From positions 1 through 64,000 of the forward strand of contig NZ_JACHCZ010000009.1 of assembly GCF_014207255.1 (NCBI RefSeq): a stretch of DNA of 64,000 nucleotides. The letters are read 5' to 3'. The notes beneath the pieces are model-generated. The model ran no database searches, was not told where the DNA came from, and saw only the letters and a program-made list of their open reading frames with translations. Below are positions 53,998 through 62,786 of this stretch, piece by piece. The first letter of the stretch is position 1, and each line of letters starts with the position of its first letter. The DNA comes from Pseudomonas sp. JAI120. GTDB taxonomy: Bacteria > Pseudomonadota > Gammaproteobacteria > Pseudomonadales > Pseudomonadaceae. The translations under genes were made by a program, and so were the position numbers.

Positions 53998-54887
53998 TCG
54001 GGCAGGATCAGGTCGCGCAGGCCATCGCCGACGAGGTTGATGCCCAACACCAGAATCATCAGGGCGACGCCGGGAATGGCGATGACCCACGGGGAAAAGA
54101 ACATGTAGGGCTTGCCTTCCGCGATCATCAAACCCCAGGACGGCGTTGGCGGTTGTACGCCCACCCCGAGGAATGAGAGGGCCGACTCCAGCAGGATCGC
54201 GTGGGCCATCTCCAGCGTCGCGACGACGATCAGTGCGCCGACCAGATTGGGCAGGATTTCACTCACCAGGATGCGCAGTGTCGAGCAGCCGAGCGCCTGG
54301 GCCGACGCGACATATTCAGCATCGCGAATCTGTTGCACCGAGGCCCTGACCACCACCGCGAAGCGATCCCATAACAGGCAGCCGAGCAGCACGATCACCA
54401 CCTTCAATGAGCCGCCCATCAGCGAGGCCGAGGCCAGCGCGACCATCACCACCGGCATCGCCAGCCGGGTAGTTATCAGGTAGCTGATAAACCCATCGAC
54501 CTTGCCGCCGTAGTAACCTGCCAACAGCCCCATGACCGTGCCGATAAAGCCGGAAATCAGCGCCGCTGCAATGCCGATGAACAGCGAAATACGTGCGCCG
54601 TAGAGCAGCCTCGACAGGTAGTCACGGCCCAGCTTGTCGGTGCCGAGCACGTATTCCCAGGTGCCGTTGGCCATCCATACCGGTGGTTTCATGCGCAGCA
54701 TCACGTCTTGCGCATAAGGGTCGTAAGGTGCCAGCCACGGCGCGAACAATGCACCCGCGAAGATGATCAGCAACAACACCGCGCCGATGGCGAAACCACG
54801 ATGACGCAAGCTCTTGCCAAGTACTCGGCTCAGGCTGCTCGGTGGTGGCAGGTAGTCATTGATCGCGAGGGTAGTGGGGATGCTCAT
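53985..54887 (-). CDS. Peptide ABC transporter permease (DppC-like)
   Basis: 300 residues, six predicted membrane segments, with the inner-membrane-component EAA-like loop ASAQALGCSTLRILVSEILPNLVGALIV (about 185-212). An N-terminal cytoplasmic part of about 20 residues (SLSRVLGKSLRHRGFA). Start ATG 54887 with AGGAGGACTAC upstream. Nine bases separate it from the DppB-like gene. Confidence 0.9.
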   Translation of the reverse strand: MSIPTTLAINDYLPPPSSLSRVLGKSLRHRGFAIGAVLLLIIFAGALFAPWLAPYDPYAQDVMLRMKPPVWMANGTWEYVLGTDKLGRDYLSRLLYGARISLFIGIAAALISGFIGTVMGLLAGYYGGKVDGFISYLITTRLAMPVVMVALASASLMGGSLKVVIVLLGCLLWDRFAVVVRASVQQIRDAEYVASAQALGCSTLRILVSEILPNLVGALIVVATLEMAHAILLESALSFLGVGVQPPTPSWGLMIAEGKPYMFFSPWVIAIPGVALMILVLGINLVGDGLRDLILPDGRN

Positions 54888-54896
54888 GTAGTCCTC

Positions 54897-55814
54897 CTAG
54901 CGCACACGAATGCGCGGGTCGAGCAGTGCGTTGAGCACATCGGCCAGCAACGTGAGGATGATGTAGATCACTGCAATCAGCAGGACCACAGCCTGTACCA
55001 CCGGAAAGTCGTCACGGGCGATAGCGTCCCAGGCAAGTTGCCCGATGCCCTGCAGGGAGAACACGGTTTCGATCACCACCGAGCCGCCGAGCATGAAGCC
55101 GAACTCCACCGCCGCCAGCGCGACGACCGGAATCAGGGCGTTGCGCAGTGCATGCTTGAACAACACGCGGGCAGGGCGCAGGCCCTTGGCGCGGGCGGTG
55201 CGGATGTAATCGGAACTGAGCACATCAAGCATGCCGGCGCGGGTCAGGCGCATGATTGCCGGCGTCGCGTAGTAGCCCAGGGCAATGGCCGGCATGACGA
55301 AGTGCAGCAGGGTCGAGTTGCCGGACACCGGCAGCCACTTGAGCGTCACCGCGAACACCACGATCAGCATCAGCGCAAACCAGAAACTAGGCATCGCCTG
55401 ACCCAGCACCGCGATGCTCAAGGCCAGCCGGTCAATCCAGGTGTCGCGTTTGACCGCAGCCAACACGCCCAGTGGAATGGCCACCAGCAAGGCGATCCCC
55501 AGCGCCATGGCACCCAGCCCCAGGGTAATCGGCAAGCGGCTGGCGACGAGGTTGTAGACCGATTCCTGAAAGAAAAACGAGTTGCCCAGGTCCAGCCGCA
55601 GCAAATCGCCCAGCCAGTTGAAGTACTGAGTCGGCAGCGGTTTGTTCAACCCGTACTGCACGCGAATCTGCTCGATCTGTTCGCTGGTGGCTTCCGGTCC
55701 GCCAATGGCAGTGGCGAGATCTCCGGACAGATGCAAAAGAGAAAAGCTGATCACCGACACGGTAATGGCAACGCAAACAGCGATGCCCAGGCGGCGCAGA
55801 AGGAATCCAAGCAT
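54897..55814 (-). CDS. Peptide ABC transporter permease (DppB-like)
   Basis: 305 residues with six membrane segments. The N-terminus MLGFLLRRLGIAVCVAITVSVISFSLLHLSGD and the EAA loop YIRTARAKGLRPARVLFKHALRNALIPVVA match DppB/GsiC. ATG 55814 with GAGGAA 8 bases upstream is preferred to upstream in-frame starts. It follows the binding-protein gene by 81 bases. Confidence 0.9.
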   Translation of the reverse strand: MLGFLLRRLGIAVCVAITVSVISFSLLHLSGDLATAIGGPEATSEQIEQIRVQYGLNKPLPTQYFNWLGDLLRLDLGNSFFFQESVYNLVASRLPITLGLGAMALGIALLVAIPLGVLAAVKRDTWIDRLALSIAVLGQAMPSFWFALMLIVVFAVTLKWLPVSGNSTLLHFVMPAIALGYYATPAIMRLTRAGMLDVLSSDYIRTARAKGLRPARVLFKHALRNALIPVVALAAVEFGFMLGGSVVIETVFSLQGIGQLAWDAIARDDFPVVQAVVLLIAVIYIILTLLADVLNALLDPRIRVR

Positions 55815-55895
55815 GGCAAGTTTCCTCATATCCAATGGATGACAAGTGTGAGGATGTATCCGTGGCGCACGAGAGTCCGTGCGCCCGGTTACGTA

Positions 55896-57416
55896 TTACT
55901 TCCACGTGGACTCGACGAAACGCGGCAGCTCATCCGGGTACGGCGTGAACGCAAGTTCGGAGGTGTAGGCGTAGTTCATCGAGTAGTTGAACAGCGGCGC
56001 CCAGTAGGCCTGTTCGCTGATGCGCTGCAAGGCCTTGCGGTAGTTGTCCTTGCGCACTTGCGGGTCGAGGGCATTGTCGGCGGTCTGCAACCAGCCCTGG
56101 ACTTGTGGGTCCTTGATGTTGTCGTCCGGATTGCCCTTGAACCAGGTACCGGCCGACGCCGAGGTGTCGAGGATCGAGAACGAGCCCCATGCCTGAAACG
56201 ACATGGGCACCTTGCCGCCACGTTGCTGATCGCGCAGGGCGGCGTACTTCAAGTAGCGCAGCTTGGCGTTGATGCCCACTGCGCGCAGGTTGCCGATGAT
56301 GGCTTCGACGTAATCACGGTCGCGATAAGCGAAGATTTCTGTCTCGAAGCCATTTGGGTAACCGGCTTCGGCGAGCAGCGCCTTGGCCTTGGCGGGGTCA
56401 TAGTTGTAGACCGTAGCCGCAGTGGTATCGCAACCGAACTGGCCTGGATAACAGGCAACCTGCAAAGGCTTGGCTTCGCCACCCACCAATTGCGTGGCCA
56501 GCGCATTGCGGTTGATCGCATGGTTGATGGCCTGGCGTACCTTGAGGTTCTTCATCGGTGAGTTTTCAGTGGAGGTGCCGCGTGCATCAAGAATCAGGAA
56601 ACCGATGCGCATGGTTTCGCCACTGGTCACGGTCAGGTTCGGCATACCCTTGAGGTCGACCGCCTGATCCGAGGTCACACGCCAGGTCCAGTCGACACCC
56701 TCGGTCATCAACTCGGCCAGGCGGGTTTCTGCATCCGGGATCACGCGGAACTTGAGGTGGCTGATATGGGGCTTACCTTGTGGGCTGTCCGGGAAGTAGT
56801 CCTTGTTGATCTCCATGCTCACGCCTTCGCCCGCCACCACGGACACGGCTTTATACGGCCCGGTGCCCATTGGCTTGCGACTGAATTCGGCCAGGCCGAC
56901 CTTCTCGAAGTACTGCTTGGGGAACATCGGAACGGCGTTGGACAGGTATTCCAGTGCCGGTGGGAAAGGCTTCTTCAAATACAGGCGGACGCTGTAGTCA
57001 CCGGTTTTTTCGGCGCTCTTGATCCAGTCTACGTTTTGCACGGTAACGACTTTCGCTTCGGGCGACACCACGTAGTTGAGGGTGAACACCACGTCGTCGG
57101 CGGTGAAGGCGTCGCCGTTGTGAAATTTGACGCCTCTGCGCAGCTCAAAGTCGATGGTGGTGTCGTCGACCTGCTTCCAGCTGGTGGCCAGCATGGGTTT
57201 GTATTCGCCGCTTTTGGGGTCGCGGTAGATCAGGCTGTCCCAGATCAGCCGGCCGAGAATCACGCCTTCGCGTAAATCGTTGTGATAGGGGCTGATGTTT
57301 TCAGGCTCGCTGTCGGAAGCGTAAACCAGGGTGTCGTTGGCTTTGCCGGCATGCGCCGGAAAGCTGCTGATAAGGCCCATCAGCGCAATACTGCAGGCGA
57401 AACCTTTGATGCCCAT
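55896..57416 (-). CDS. Periplasmic peptide-binding protein (family 5)
   Basis: 506 residues with a signal peptide (MGIKGFACSIALMGLISSFPAHAG). SBP_bac_5 fold: SEPENISPYHNDLREGVILGRLIWDSLIYRDPKSG, WKQVDDTTIDFELRRGVKFHNGDAFTADDVVFTLNYV, and GTGPYKAVSV. It captures peptides for the permease pair. ATG 57416 with GGAGACGAC upstream; the frame extends 57 codons further without family match. First gene of the transporter unit, divergent from a LysR gene. Confidence 0.92.
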   Translation of the reverse strand: MGIKGFACSIALMGLISSFPAHAGKANDTLVYASDSEPENISPYHNDLREGVILGRLIWDSLIYRDPKSGEYKPMLATSWKQVDDTTIDFELRRGVKFHNGDAFTADDVVFTLNYVVSPEAKVVTVQNVDWIKSAEKTGDYSVRLYLKKPFPPALEYLSNAVPMFPKQYFEKVGLAEFSRKPMGTGPYKAVSVVAGEGVSMEINKDYFPDSPQGKPHISHLKFRVIPDAETRLAELMTEGVDWTWRVTSDQAVDLKGMPNLTVTSGETMRIGFLILDARGTSTENSPMKNLKVRQAINHAINRNALATQLVGGEAKPLQVACYPGQFGCDTTAATVYNYDPAKAKALLAEAGYPNGFETEIFAYRDRDYVEAIIGNLRAVGINAKLRYLKYAALRDQQRGGKVPMSFQAWGSFSILDTSASAGTWFKGNPDDNIKDPQVQGWLQTADNALDPQVRKDNYRKALQRISEQAYWAPLFNYSMNYAYTSELAFTPYPDELPRFVESTWK

Positions 57417-57602
57417 GCCGTCGTCTCCGTTGGCGAGAGTGGTTGAATCAAAGGGCAGCGAATCGCAAATGCGTAAAGGAGGAGGAAAAGGTCGGGCACT
57501 GTTTTTTTTGGTCTGGACACGAATGTAGGGAAGGGCTATCAATGCCACAAGCACAATATTTCGATACTTCCTTTGCCGAAAAGGCAATCCATGGGGGCTC
57601 CG

Positions 57603-58520
57603 ATGCAGCTGTATGGCGTGCAGTCCACGGCACTGCGCTATTTTCTTGAAGTCGCGCGATGCGGATCGATCAGTGAGGCCTCAATGCGGCTGAATGTGGC
57701 GGCATCAGCGGTGAGTCGACAAATTTCCAAGCTTGAGCTGGCCCTGGATGCCAGCCTGTTTGAGCGTCGTGCCCGCGGCATGGTGCTCAGCGAGGCAGGG
57801 GCACGACTGGCGGCTTATGCGCGTAAGTCGCAACTTGAGGCCGAGCAGGTGGTGCTGGAAATTACCGAGTTGCATGGCTTGCAACGCGGCCATGTGCATG
57901 TCGCCTGCTCGGAAGGATTTGCCCTGGAATACATGCCCAGGAGCATCAGCGCGTTCAGGCGTGAGTACCAGGGTATTCATTTCACGCTGGAGGTCTGTGC
58001 GCCCGCTGAAGCGACCGAGAAGGTTCGCTCCGGTGAAGCCGATCTGGCGATGACGTTCAGCCTGACGCCGCAAAAGGAAATCAAGGTCGAACATATCCTG
58101 AGCGGGGCGATTTTTGCCGTGGTCTCCAATGCTCATCCCTTGGCCGGGCGTGAATCTGTCAATCTCGCTGAGTTGCAACCCTGGCCCATTGCGTTACCCA
58201 AGGCTGACACTACGATACGGCAACTGTTCGACATCTGTTGCGGCGTACAGGGGTTGTTGTTCGATCCGGTATTGACCACCAATTACGTTGCCGCGCTCTA
58301 CAGTTTCGTCCGTGAAGAGGGAGGCATCAGCCTGGCCAGCGAAATGACCTTGCACCAACAGGTGGCGGACAAGCAGTTGCAATGCTTGCCGATCCTTGAT
58401 GAAGGCATGCAGGCAAGGCGCATCGAGCTGCAAAGCATGGCTGGGCGCAATCTACCTGCGGCGGTTTCTGCGTTCAGGGATTTTCTGATCGCTGAGCTGA
58501 CGAAGGCGAAGCGTCGTTGA
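57603..58520 (+). CDS. LysR-family transcriptional regulator (peptide-uptake unit)
   Basis: 305 residues. HTH at about 5-62 (STALRYFLEVARCGSISEASMRLNVAASAVSRQISKLE) and a substrate-binding domain at about 92-300. It lies 186 bases from the binding-protein gene, divergent, and likely controls it. ATG 57603 is chosen; ATG 57591 (MGAPMQLYG) is an alternative. Confidence 0.87.
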   Translation: MQLYGVQSTALRYFLEVARCGSISEASMRLNVAASAVSRQISKLELALDASLFERRARGMVLSEAGARLAAYARKSQLEAEQVVLEITELHGLQRGHVHVACSEGFALEYMPRSISAFRREYQGIHFTLEVCAPAEATEKVRSGEADLAMTFSLTPQKEIKVEHILSGAIFAVVSNAHPLAGRESVNLAELQPWPIALPKADTTIRQLFDICCGVQGLLFDPVLTTNYVAALYSFVREEGGISLASEMTLHQQVADKQLQCLPILDEGMQARRIELQSMAGRNLPAAVSAFRDFLIAELTKAKRR

Positions 58521-58614
58521 AAAGAGGAGGCTGCTCGCTGTTTCTCATTGCGAGTTAGTGACGAAGGTATAAAACGGTCATCCGTTGTCAAGCGCTTTTC
58601 GGATGCGTAAGCTA

Positions 58615-58783
58615 GCCGTATTAACAAGACATCAATAGCTTCCCCCAGCATCCGTGGCCCCGCCGATCATGAGATCCGAAACCAGATCGTCGCGGCGGCC
58701 AATCAGCACTTCAGTCAATACGGCTATAGCAAAACTACGGTTTCCGACCTGGCCAAAGCAATCGGGTTTTCCAAGGCGTACCT
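58615..58783 (+). pseudogene. TetR-family regulator, N-terminal HTH fragment
   Basis: The frame NKTSIASPSIRGPADHEIRNQIVAAANQHFSQYGYSKTTVSDLAKAIGFSKAYL is a complete TetR HTH, but its expected start codon is ATT at about 58619 in place of ATG, and the sequence departs from the family after KAYL. A typical TetR protein is about 190-210 residues; here only about 55 remain. It is a decayed regulator. Confidence 0.7.
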
Positions 58784-58960
58784 GCAGTTCACTGATGCCG
58801 GACAAGACGGCCACCGCTTTTTTGGGGGCCGGCAACGGGTATCGATCACTGGCCGCTGATGTGGCGCGGTACAGCGTGTCACCCTCCAGCCACCAGCGCA
58901 CCCGTTGCAGGCCGTTTTCGGGAAGGGCTGCGGGGCGACTCTTTATGTCGAGGCCAACGA
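58776..58960 (-). pseudogene. Type II secretion pseudopilin GspJ fragment
   Basis: The minus-strand frame contains LQRVRWWLEGDTLYRATSAASDRYPLPAPKKAVAVLSGISELQVR, which looks like the middle of a GspJ/XcpW minor pseudopilin. The N-terminal prepilin helix and the C-terminus are missing. It abuts the tetR fragment at about 58776-58783. No other Gsp gene is nearby in the window. Confidence 0.5.
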
Positions 58961-59225
58961 GTCGTCCTGTGCAACCCGCGTGGCACCTGCGCTGATGCAG
59001 GGCTTCCCGGCCGAGCCGAAACACCGGGTAACGTGGCAGAACTGGATGCGCGCACCCTTCAGCCAGTGGGAGTTTCTTCAATAGCTTGCCGGCGTTCGGC
59101 TTTCTGACGTTCACGCAGTCCGCTCACAGGAGATCCTTGTCACGGTTAAATAAGCGGGCATTGGTCACCCGGATGCCCATGCAAAATACTTAATTGAACA
59201 AAGCTTTTAAGGCACTAATTGCCCA

Positions 59226-60983
59226 TCAAGGGCTTTGCCGCTGGTGCTTCTTCAGCCGATAGGCAAATTGTGCACGGCTGAGCCCCACAAGCCTGGCGGC
59301 GGCGGCCAGGTTGCCGGCGTTGCGTTGCAGGGCTTCATTGAGCAGGCGCGATTCAAGACCTTCGATGGAAAACCCCGGTTCCAGTTGGCCAAGGGTGTCG
59401 AACAGGGCCAGGCACGGCGGTGGTGCGCTGTTGGACAGGCTGCCATGGTCGTCCAGGCCATAGGGATCGGCGGGCATAGGCTCGTTGCGAAACAGGTGCA
59501 CGAGGTCAATGGGTTGGCCTTCGTCACTGGCGATCAGGCCGCGTTCGATCAGGTTTTGCAGTTCGCGCACATTGCCCGCGAAGTCATAGCGCAGCAGCGC
59601 TTTCAGGGCGCGCATGGTCAGGCCCATCGGGGTTCGGGCGTATTCCTGGCAGAAGCGTGTGAGGAACGCATTGATCAACAGCGGGATGTCGTCCCGGCGT
59701 TCGCGCAGCGGTGGCAGGGCGATGGGGTAGACATTCAGGCGGTAGAACAGGTCTTCACGAAAGGTGCCGTCGGCCACGGCTTTACGCAGATCGATATTGG
59801 TGGCGGCCACCACGCGCACATCCACCTTGATCCCGCGCACCCCGCCGACCCGTTCGATTTCCCGTTCCTGCAAGGCCCTCAGCAACTTGCTTTGCCCGGC
59901 CAGGCTGAGGCTGGTGATTTCATCCAGAAACAGCGTGCCGCCCTGGGCCCGTTCGAAACGTCCAGGCCGCGAGTGCGTCGCGCCGGTATAGGCGCCGCGT
60001 TCGACACCGAACAGTTCGGCCTCGATCAGGTTGTCCGGAATGGCAGCGCAATTGAGTGCCACGAACGGGCTGTCCTGGCGGCGGCTGAGCTGGTGCAACT
60101 GGCGCGCAAACATCTCCTTGCCCACCCCCGACTCACCGCTGATCAACACCGTTGCCGGGGTCAGTGCAACGCGTTGCAGGGCTTGTGTCGCGGCGTTGAA
60201 GGCCGCACTCGCCCCCACCAGTGTTTGTGGCGGGTTGGCCCTGGCACTGTGGCTCACCGGGTGATCGGGTGTGGGCGCGACCGTGGCGTTGGTGACGGCC
60301 TGGGACACATTCAGGTAGCGCAGGTCCTGCTCGACGTCACCCCATTGCTCGGCCGTCTTGCCGATTACCCGGCAGCTGCGGTGGCCCATGCCACGGCATT
60401 CCACTTCGCGGAAAATCACCATTTGCCCGAACAGGCCACTGACGAAACCAATGGCATAGCCGGTTTCAGTCCAGCACACCGGGTCCTGGCCGATGCCGTA
60501 GGCGCCCACATGTTCATCGGCCTCGCACGAGTGGTGCCAGAGGAACTCGCCTTCATAGAACCCCGAATCGGCATCGAACTTGAAGTGCAGCGGTTCGACC
60601 TTGGTCATGCCTTCCAGGGTGTGCAAATGGGTCCCGGCGCGAAACACCGCGGCGGCATCGGCCTGTGGCCAGCGCTCGCGGATCAACCGCGCATCCCGCG
60701 CGCCGGAGGCATAACCGGTGCGGGTAAACAGGCCACGCGCCTGTTCCAGCCCCAGGCGCTCGATGACCTCCCTGCGCAGGGCGCCGAACGACGAACTGTG
60801 CAGCAACACCATGCGTTGATCGTTGAGCCAGATACGTCCGTCTTCGGGCGAGAAGAACAGGCAGTCGGTCAGTTCCGCCGGGGTGGGCGAACTGCTCTCA
60901 CTGAGTTGGCGGCTGTCGCCGCGCGGATGGTAGGGCGCGATGGCCACCCGGTCGTCGGGCAGCGCGCTGGGGGGATTAGTCAT
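59226..60983 (-). CDS. XylR/DmpR-type sigma-54-dependent activator
   Basis: 585 residues. An aromatic-sensing XylR_N domain at about 40-140, a V4R domain at about 145-215 (GFYEGEFLWHHSCEADEHV, CWTETGYAIGFVSG), an AAA+ domain at about 255-485 (Walker A GESGVGKE; GAYTGA in place of the usual GAFTGA loop; Walker B GTLFLDEI), and a C-terminal Fis-type HTH (about 545-583, NLAAAARLVGLSRAQFAYRLK). It activates sigma-54 promoters on binding an aromatic effector. Divergent from the benzaldehyde-dehydrogenase unit and its likely regulator. Confidence 0.93.
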   Translation of the reverse strand: MTNPPSALPDDRVAIAPYHPRGDSRQLSESSSPTPAELTDCLFFSPEDGRIWLNDQRMVLLHSSSFGALRREVIERLGLEQARGLFTRTGYASGARDARLIRERWPQADAAAVFRAGTHLHTLEGMTKVEPLHFKFDADSGFYEGEFLWHHSCEADEHVGAYGIGQDPVCWTETGYAIGFVSGLFGQMVIFREVECRGMGHRSCRVIGKTAEQWGDVEQDLRYLNVSQAVTNATVAPTPDHPVSHSARANPPQTLVGASAAFNAATQALQRVALTPATVLISGESGVGKEMFARQLHQLSRRQDSPFVALNCAAIPDNLIEAELFGVERGAYTGATHSRPGRFERAQGGTLFLDEITSLSLAGQSKLLRALQEREIERVGGVRGIKVDVRVVAATNIDLRKAVADGTFREDLFYRLNVYPIALPPLRERRDDIPLLINAFLTRFCQEYARTPMGLTMRALKALLRYDFAGNVRELQNLIERGLIASDEGQPIDLVHLFRNEPMPADPYGLDDHGSLSNSAPPPCLALFDTLGQLEPGFSIEGLESRLLNEALQRNAGNLAAAARLVGLSRAQFAYRLKKHQRQSP

Positions 60984-61047
60984 TGTTATGCCCCTGCAAA
61001 GCGAGTGATCGATATGAGTAACTGCTCAGATAGTTATTAAACATAAC

Positions 61048-61064
61048 CTTATCAATTGAACAAG
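61048..61064. promoter_or_regulatory. Candidate upstream activator sequence (XylR/DmpR-type palindrome)
   Basis: CTTATCAATTGAACAAG is a nearly perfect inverted repeat about TCAATTGA, close to the XylR-family UAS TTGATCAATTGATCAA. It lies about 110 bases upstream of the -24/-12 promoter at 61174-61189. A looser TAACT...AGTTA pair lies 20 bases further upstream. Confidence 0.65.
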
Positions 61065-61173
61065 TGGCAGCGCGCCGGTTTTTGCAGTCGATCGGCGGGT
61101 GAGGTATGGGCGGTGTGTGTGAGGCCCCGTCCCAGAGCCCTCGACGCTTTATGTCAGCGACGTTGCGTGCAAG

Positions 61174-61189
61174 CGGCACAGCCTTTGCT
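61174..61189 (+). promoter_or_regulatory. Sigma-54 promoter of aromatic catabolism genes
   Basis: CGGCAC-N5-TTGCT: GG at 61175-61176 and GC at 61187-61188, 10 bases between. It is an excellent match to TGGCAC-N5-TTGCT, 65 bases before the first gene. Confidence 0.85.
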
Positions 61190-61253
61190 CAAGGCTTGAT
61201 GCGGCGTTTGCACCCTGTGCAGGCGATGACAATTACAAGAACCGGGAGTTGCC

Positions 61254-62729
61254 ATGTCAGTGTCTGAAACCACCCACTTTCTACAGCGGGCCATTGGGTC
61301 CGAATGCCTGTTCAACGGCGATTGGATACCCGCTTCGGGATCCGTGATCCCGGTGATCGAACCCGCCACCGGCGAACCCCTGATGCGCTGCGCCATGGCC
61401 AACCCGGCCGACATCGCCATCGCCTGCCGCAGCGCGGCCCTGGCCCAGCCGGCCTGGGCTGCACTCGGCCCACGGGAGCGTGCCGAGGTGTTTCGCAAGG
61501 CGGCGGACCTGGCCCAGCAGTCCTTTGCCGAACTGGCGCTGTACGTCGCGCGGGAAACCGGCGGCGCGTTGTTCAAAGGCGAACACGAAGTGCGCGAGGC
61601 GATTGTGCTGCTGCATCAAGCGGCGGGGCTGTTGTCCCAACCTCACGGACTGGTACTGCCCAGTGCTGCCGGTCGCCTGTCCTATGCCCGGCGTCAGCCC
61701 CACGGCGTGGTCGGGGTGATTTCACCGTTCAATTTTCCGCTGGTGCTGTCGCTGCGCTCGGTGGCACCGGCCCTGGCGGCGGGCAATGCGGTGGTGCTCA
61801 AGCCCGACCCGCAGACGCCGGTCAGCGGTGGTTTTCTGATCGCCCGGCTGTTCGAAGAGGCGGGCTTGCCCAAGGGCCTGCTGCAGGTATTGCCCGGTGC
61901 CGCGCCGGCGGGGGAGGCGCTGTGCCGCGATCCGAATGTGCAGATGATTGCGTTCACCGGGTCGACGGCGGCGGGGCGCAAAGTCGCCGAAGTGGCCGGA
62001 CGACACCTGAAAAAAGTCGCGCTGGAACTGGGCGGCAAAAACCCGCTGATCATTCTCGAAGACGCCGACCTCGACCTGGCCGCGAGCAATGCCGCCTGGG
62101 GCGCCTGGCTGCACCAGGGGCAAATCTGTATGGCGACCGGCTTGATCCTCGCCCATGAGTCCATCGCCGAACGCCTCACGCGCAAGCTGGTGGACAAGGC
62201 CCGGGCGCTCACCGTGGGCAATGCCGCCCGCGGTGAAGCCGCACTCGGCCCATTGATCAACCAGCGGCAATTGCAGCGCGTGCACGAGATCGTCAGCGAC
62301 AGCCTGCAAGCGGGCGCGCGGTTGGAGGCGGGCGGCGACTATGACCGCTTGTTCTATCAGCCCACTGTGCTCAGTGGCGTGCGTCCGGGCATGCGCGCGT
62401 TTGAGGAAGAAATCTTCGGCCCGGTGGCCACGGTGGTCAGTTTTGCCACGGACGAGGAGGCCATCGAGCTGGCCAACCGTACCGAGTACGGCCTCTCGGC
62501 CGCGATCATCTCACCGTCGGTCGGGCGTGCCATGGCCATCGGCGAGCGGCTTGACTGCGGCCTGCTGCACATCAATGACCAGACCGTCGCCGACGAATGC
62601 ATCAACCCCTTTGGTGGGCGCGGCGCTTCCGGCAATGGCGGCAGCGTAGGCGGGCCGGCCGACTGGGACGAGTACAGCCAGTGGCAGTGGGTCACGGTGA
62701 AAAACACCCCGCCTGCCTATCCGTTCTGA
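61254..62729 (+). CDS. Benzaldehyde dehydrogenase (NAD+, XylC-like)
   Basis: 491 residues, aldehyde dehydrogenase family: FNFPLVLSLRSVAPALAAGNAVVLKP (about 160-185), FTGSTAAGRK, the catalytic Glu in ALELGGKNP (about 260) and the catalytic Cys292 in QGQICMATG. Closest in look to XylC-type benzaldehyde dehydrogenases, which oxidise aromatic aldehydes to acids. ATG 61254 has GGGAG 6-7 bases upstream. It is the first gene under the sigma-54 promoter. Confidence 0.88.
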   Translation: MSVSETTHFLQRAIGSECLFNGDWIPASGSVIPVIEPATGEPLMRCAMANPADIAIACRSAALAQPAWAALGPRERAEVFRKAADLAQQSFAELALYVARETGGALFKGEHEVREAIVLLHQAAGLLSQPHGLVLPSAAGRLSYARRQPHGVVGVISPFNFPLVLSLRSVAPALAAGNAVVLKPDPQTPVSGGFLIARLFEEAGLPKGLLQVLPGAAPAGEALCRDPNVQMIAFTGSTAAGRKVAEVAGRHLKKVALELGGKNPLIILEDADLDLAASNAAWGAWLHQGQICMATGLILAHESIAERLTRKLVDKARALTVGNAARGEAALGPLINQRQLQRVHEIVSDSLQAGARLEAGGDYDRLFYQPTVLSGVRPGMRAFEEEIFGPVATVVSFATDEEAIELANRTEYGLSAAIISPSVGRAMAIGERLDCGLLHINDQTVADECINPFGGRGASGNGGSVGGPADWDEYSQWQWVTVKNTPPAYPF

Positions 62730-62786
62730 GTCCCGGCGCATCGATTTGATTTACCCATGCCTATACAAAAATAAGAGGGCTTGAAC

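Larger units (their letters stand above)
58521..59225. other. 705-base region with gene remnants
   Basis: No intact gene. It contains a tetR fragment (58615-58783) and an opposed gspJ fragment (about 58776-58960) that meet at a junction. The rest (58961-59225) holds a short hairpin GGGCAT/ATGCCC near 59158-59180 and the downstream end of the sigma-54 activator gene. Confidence 0.7.
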
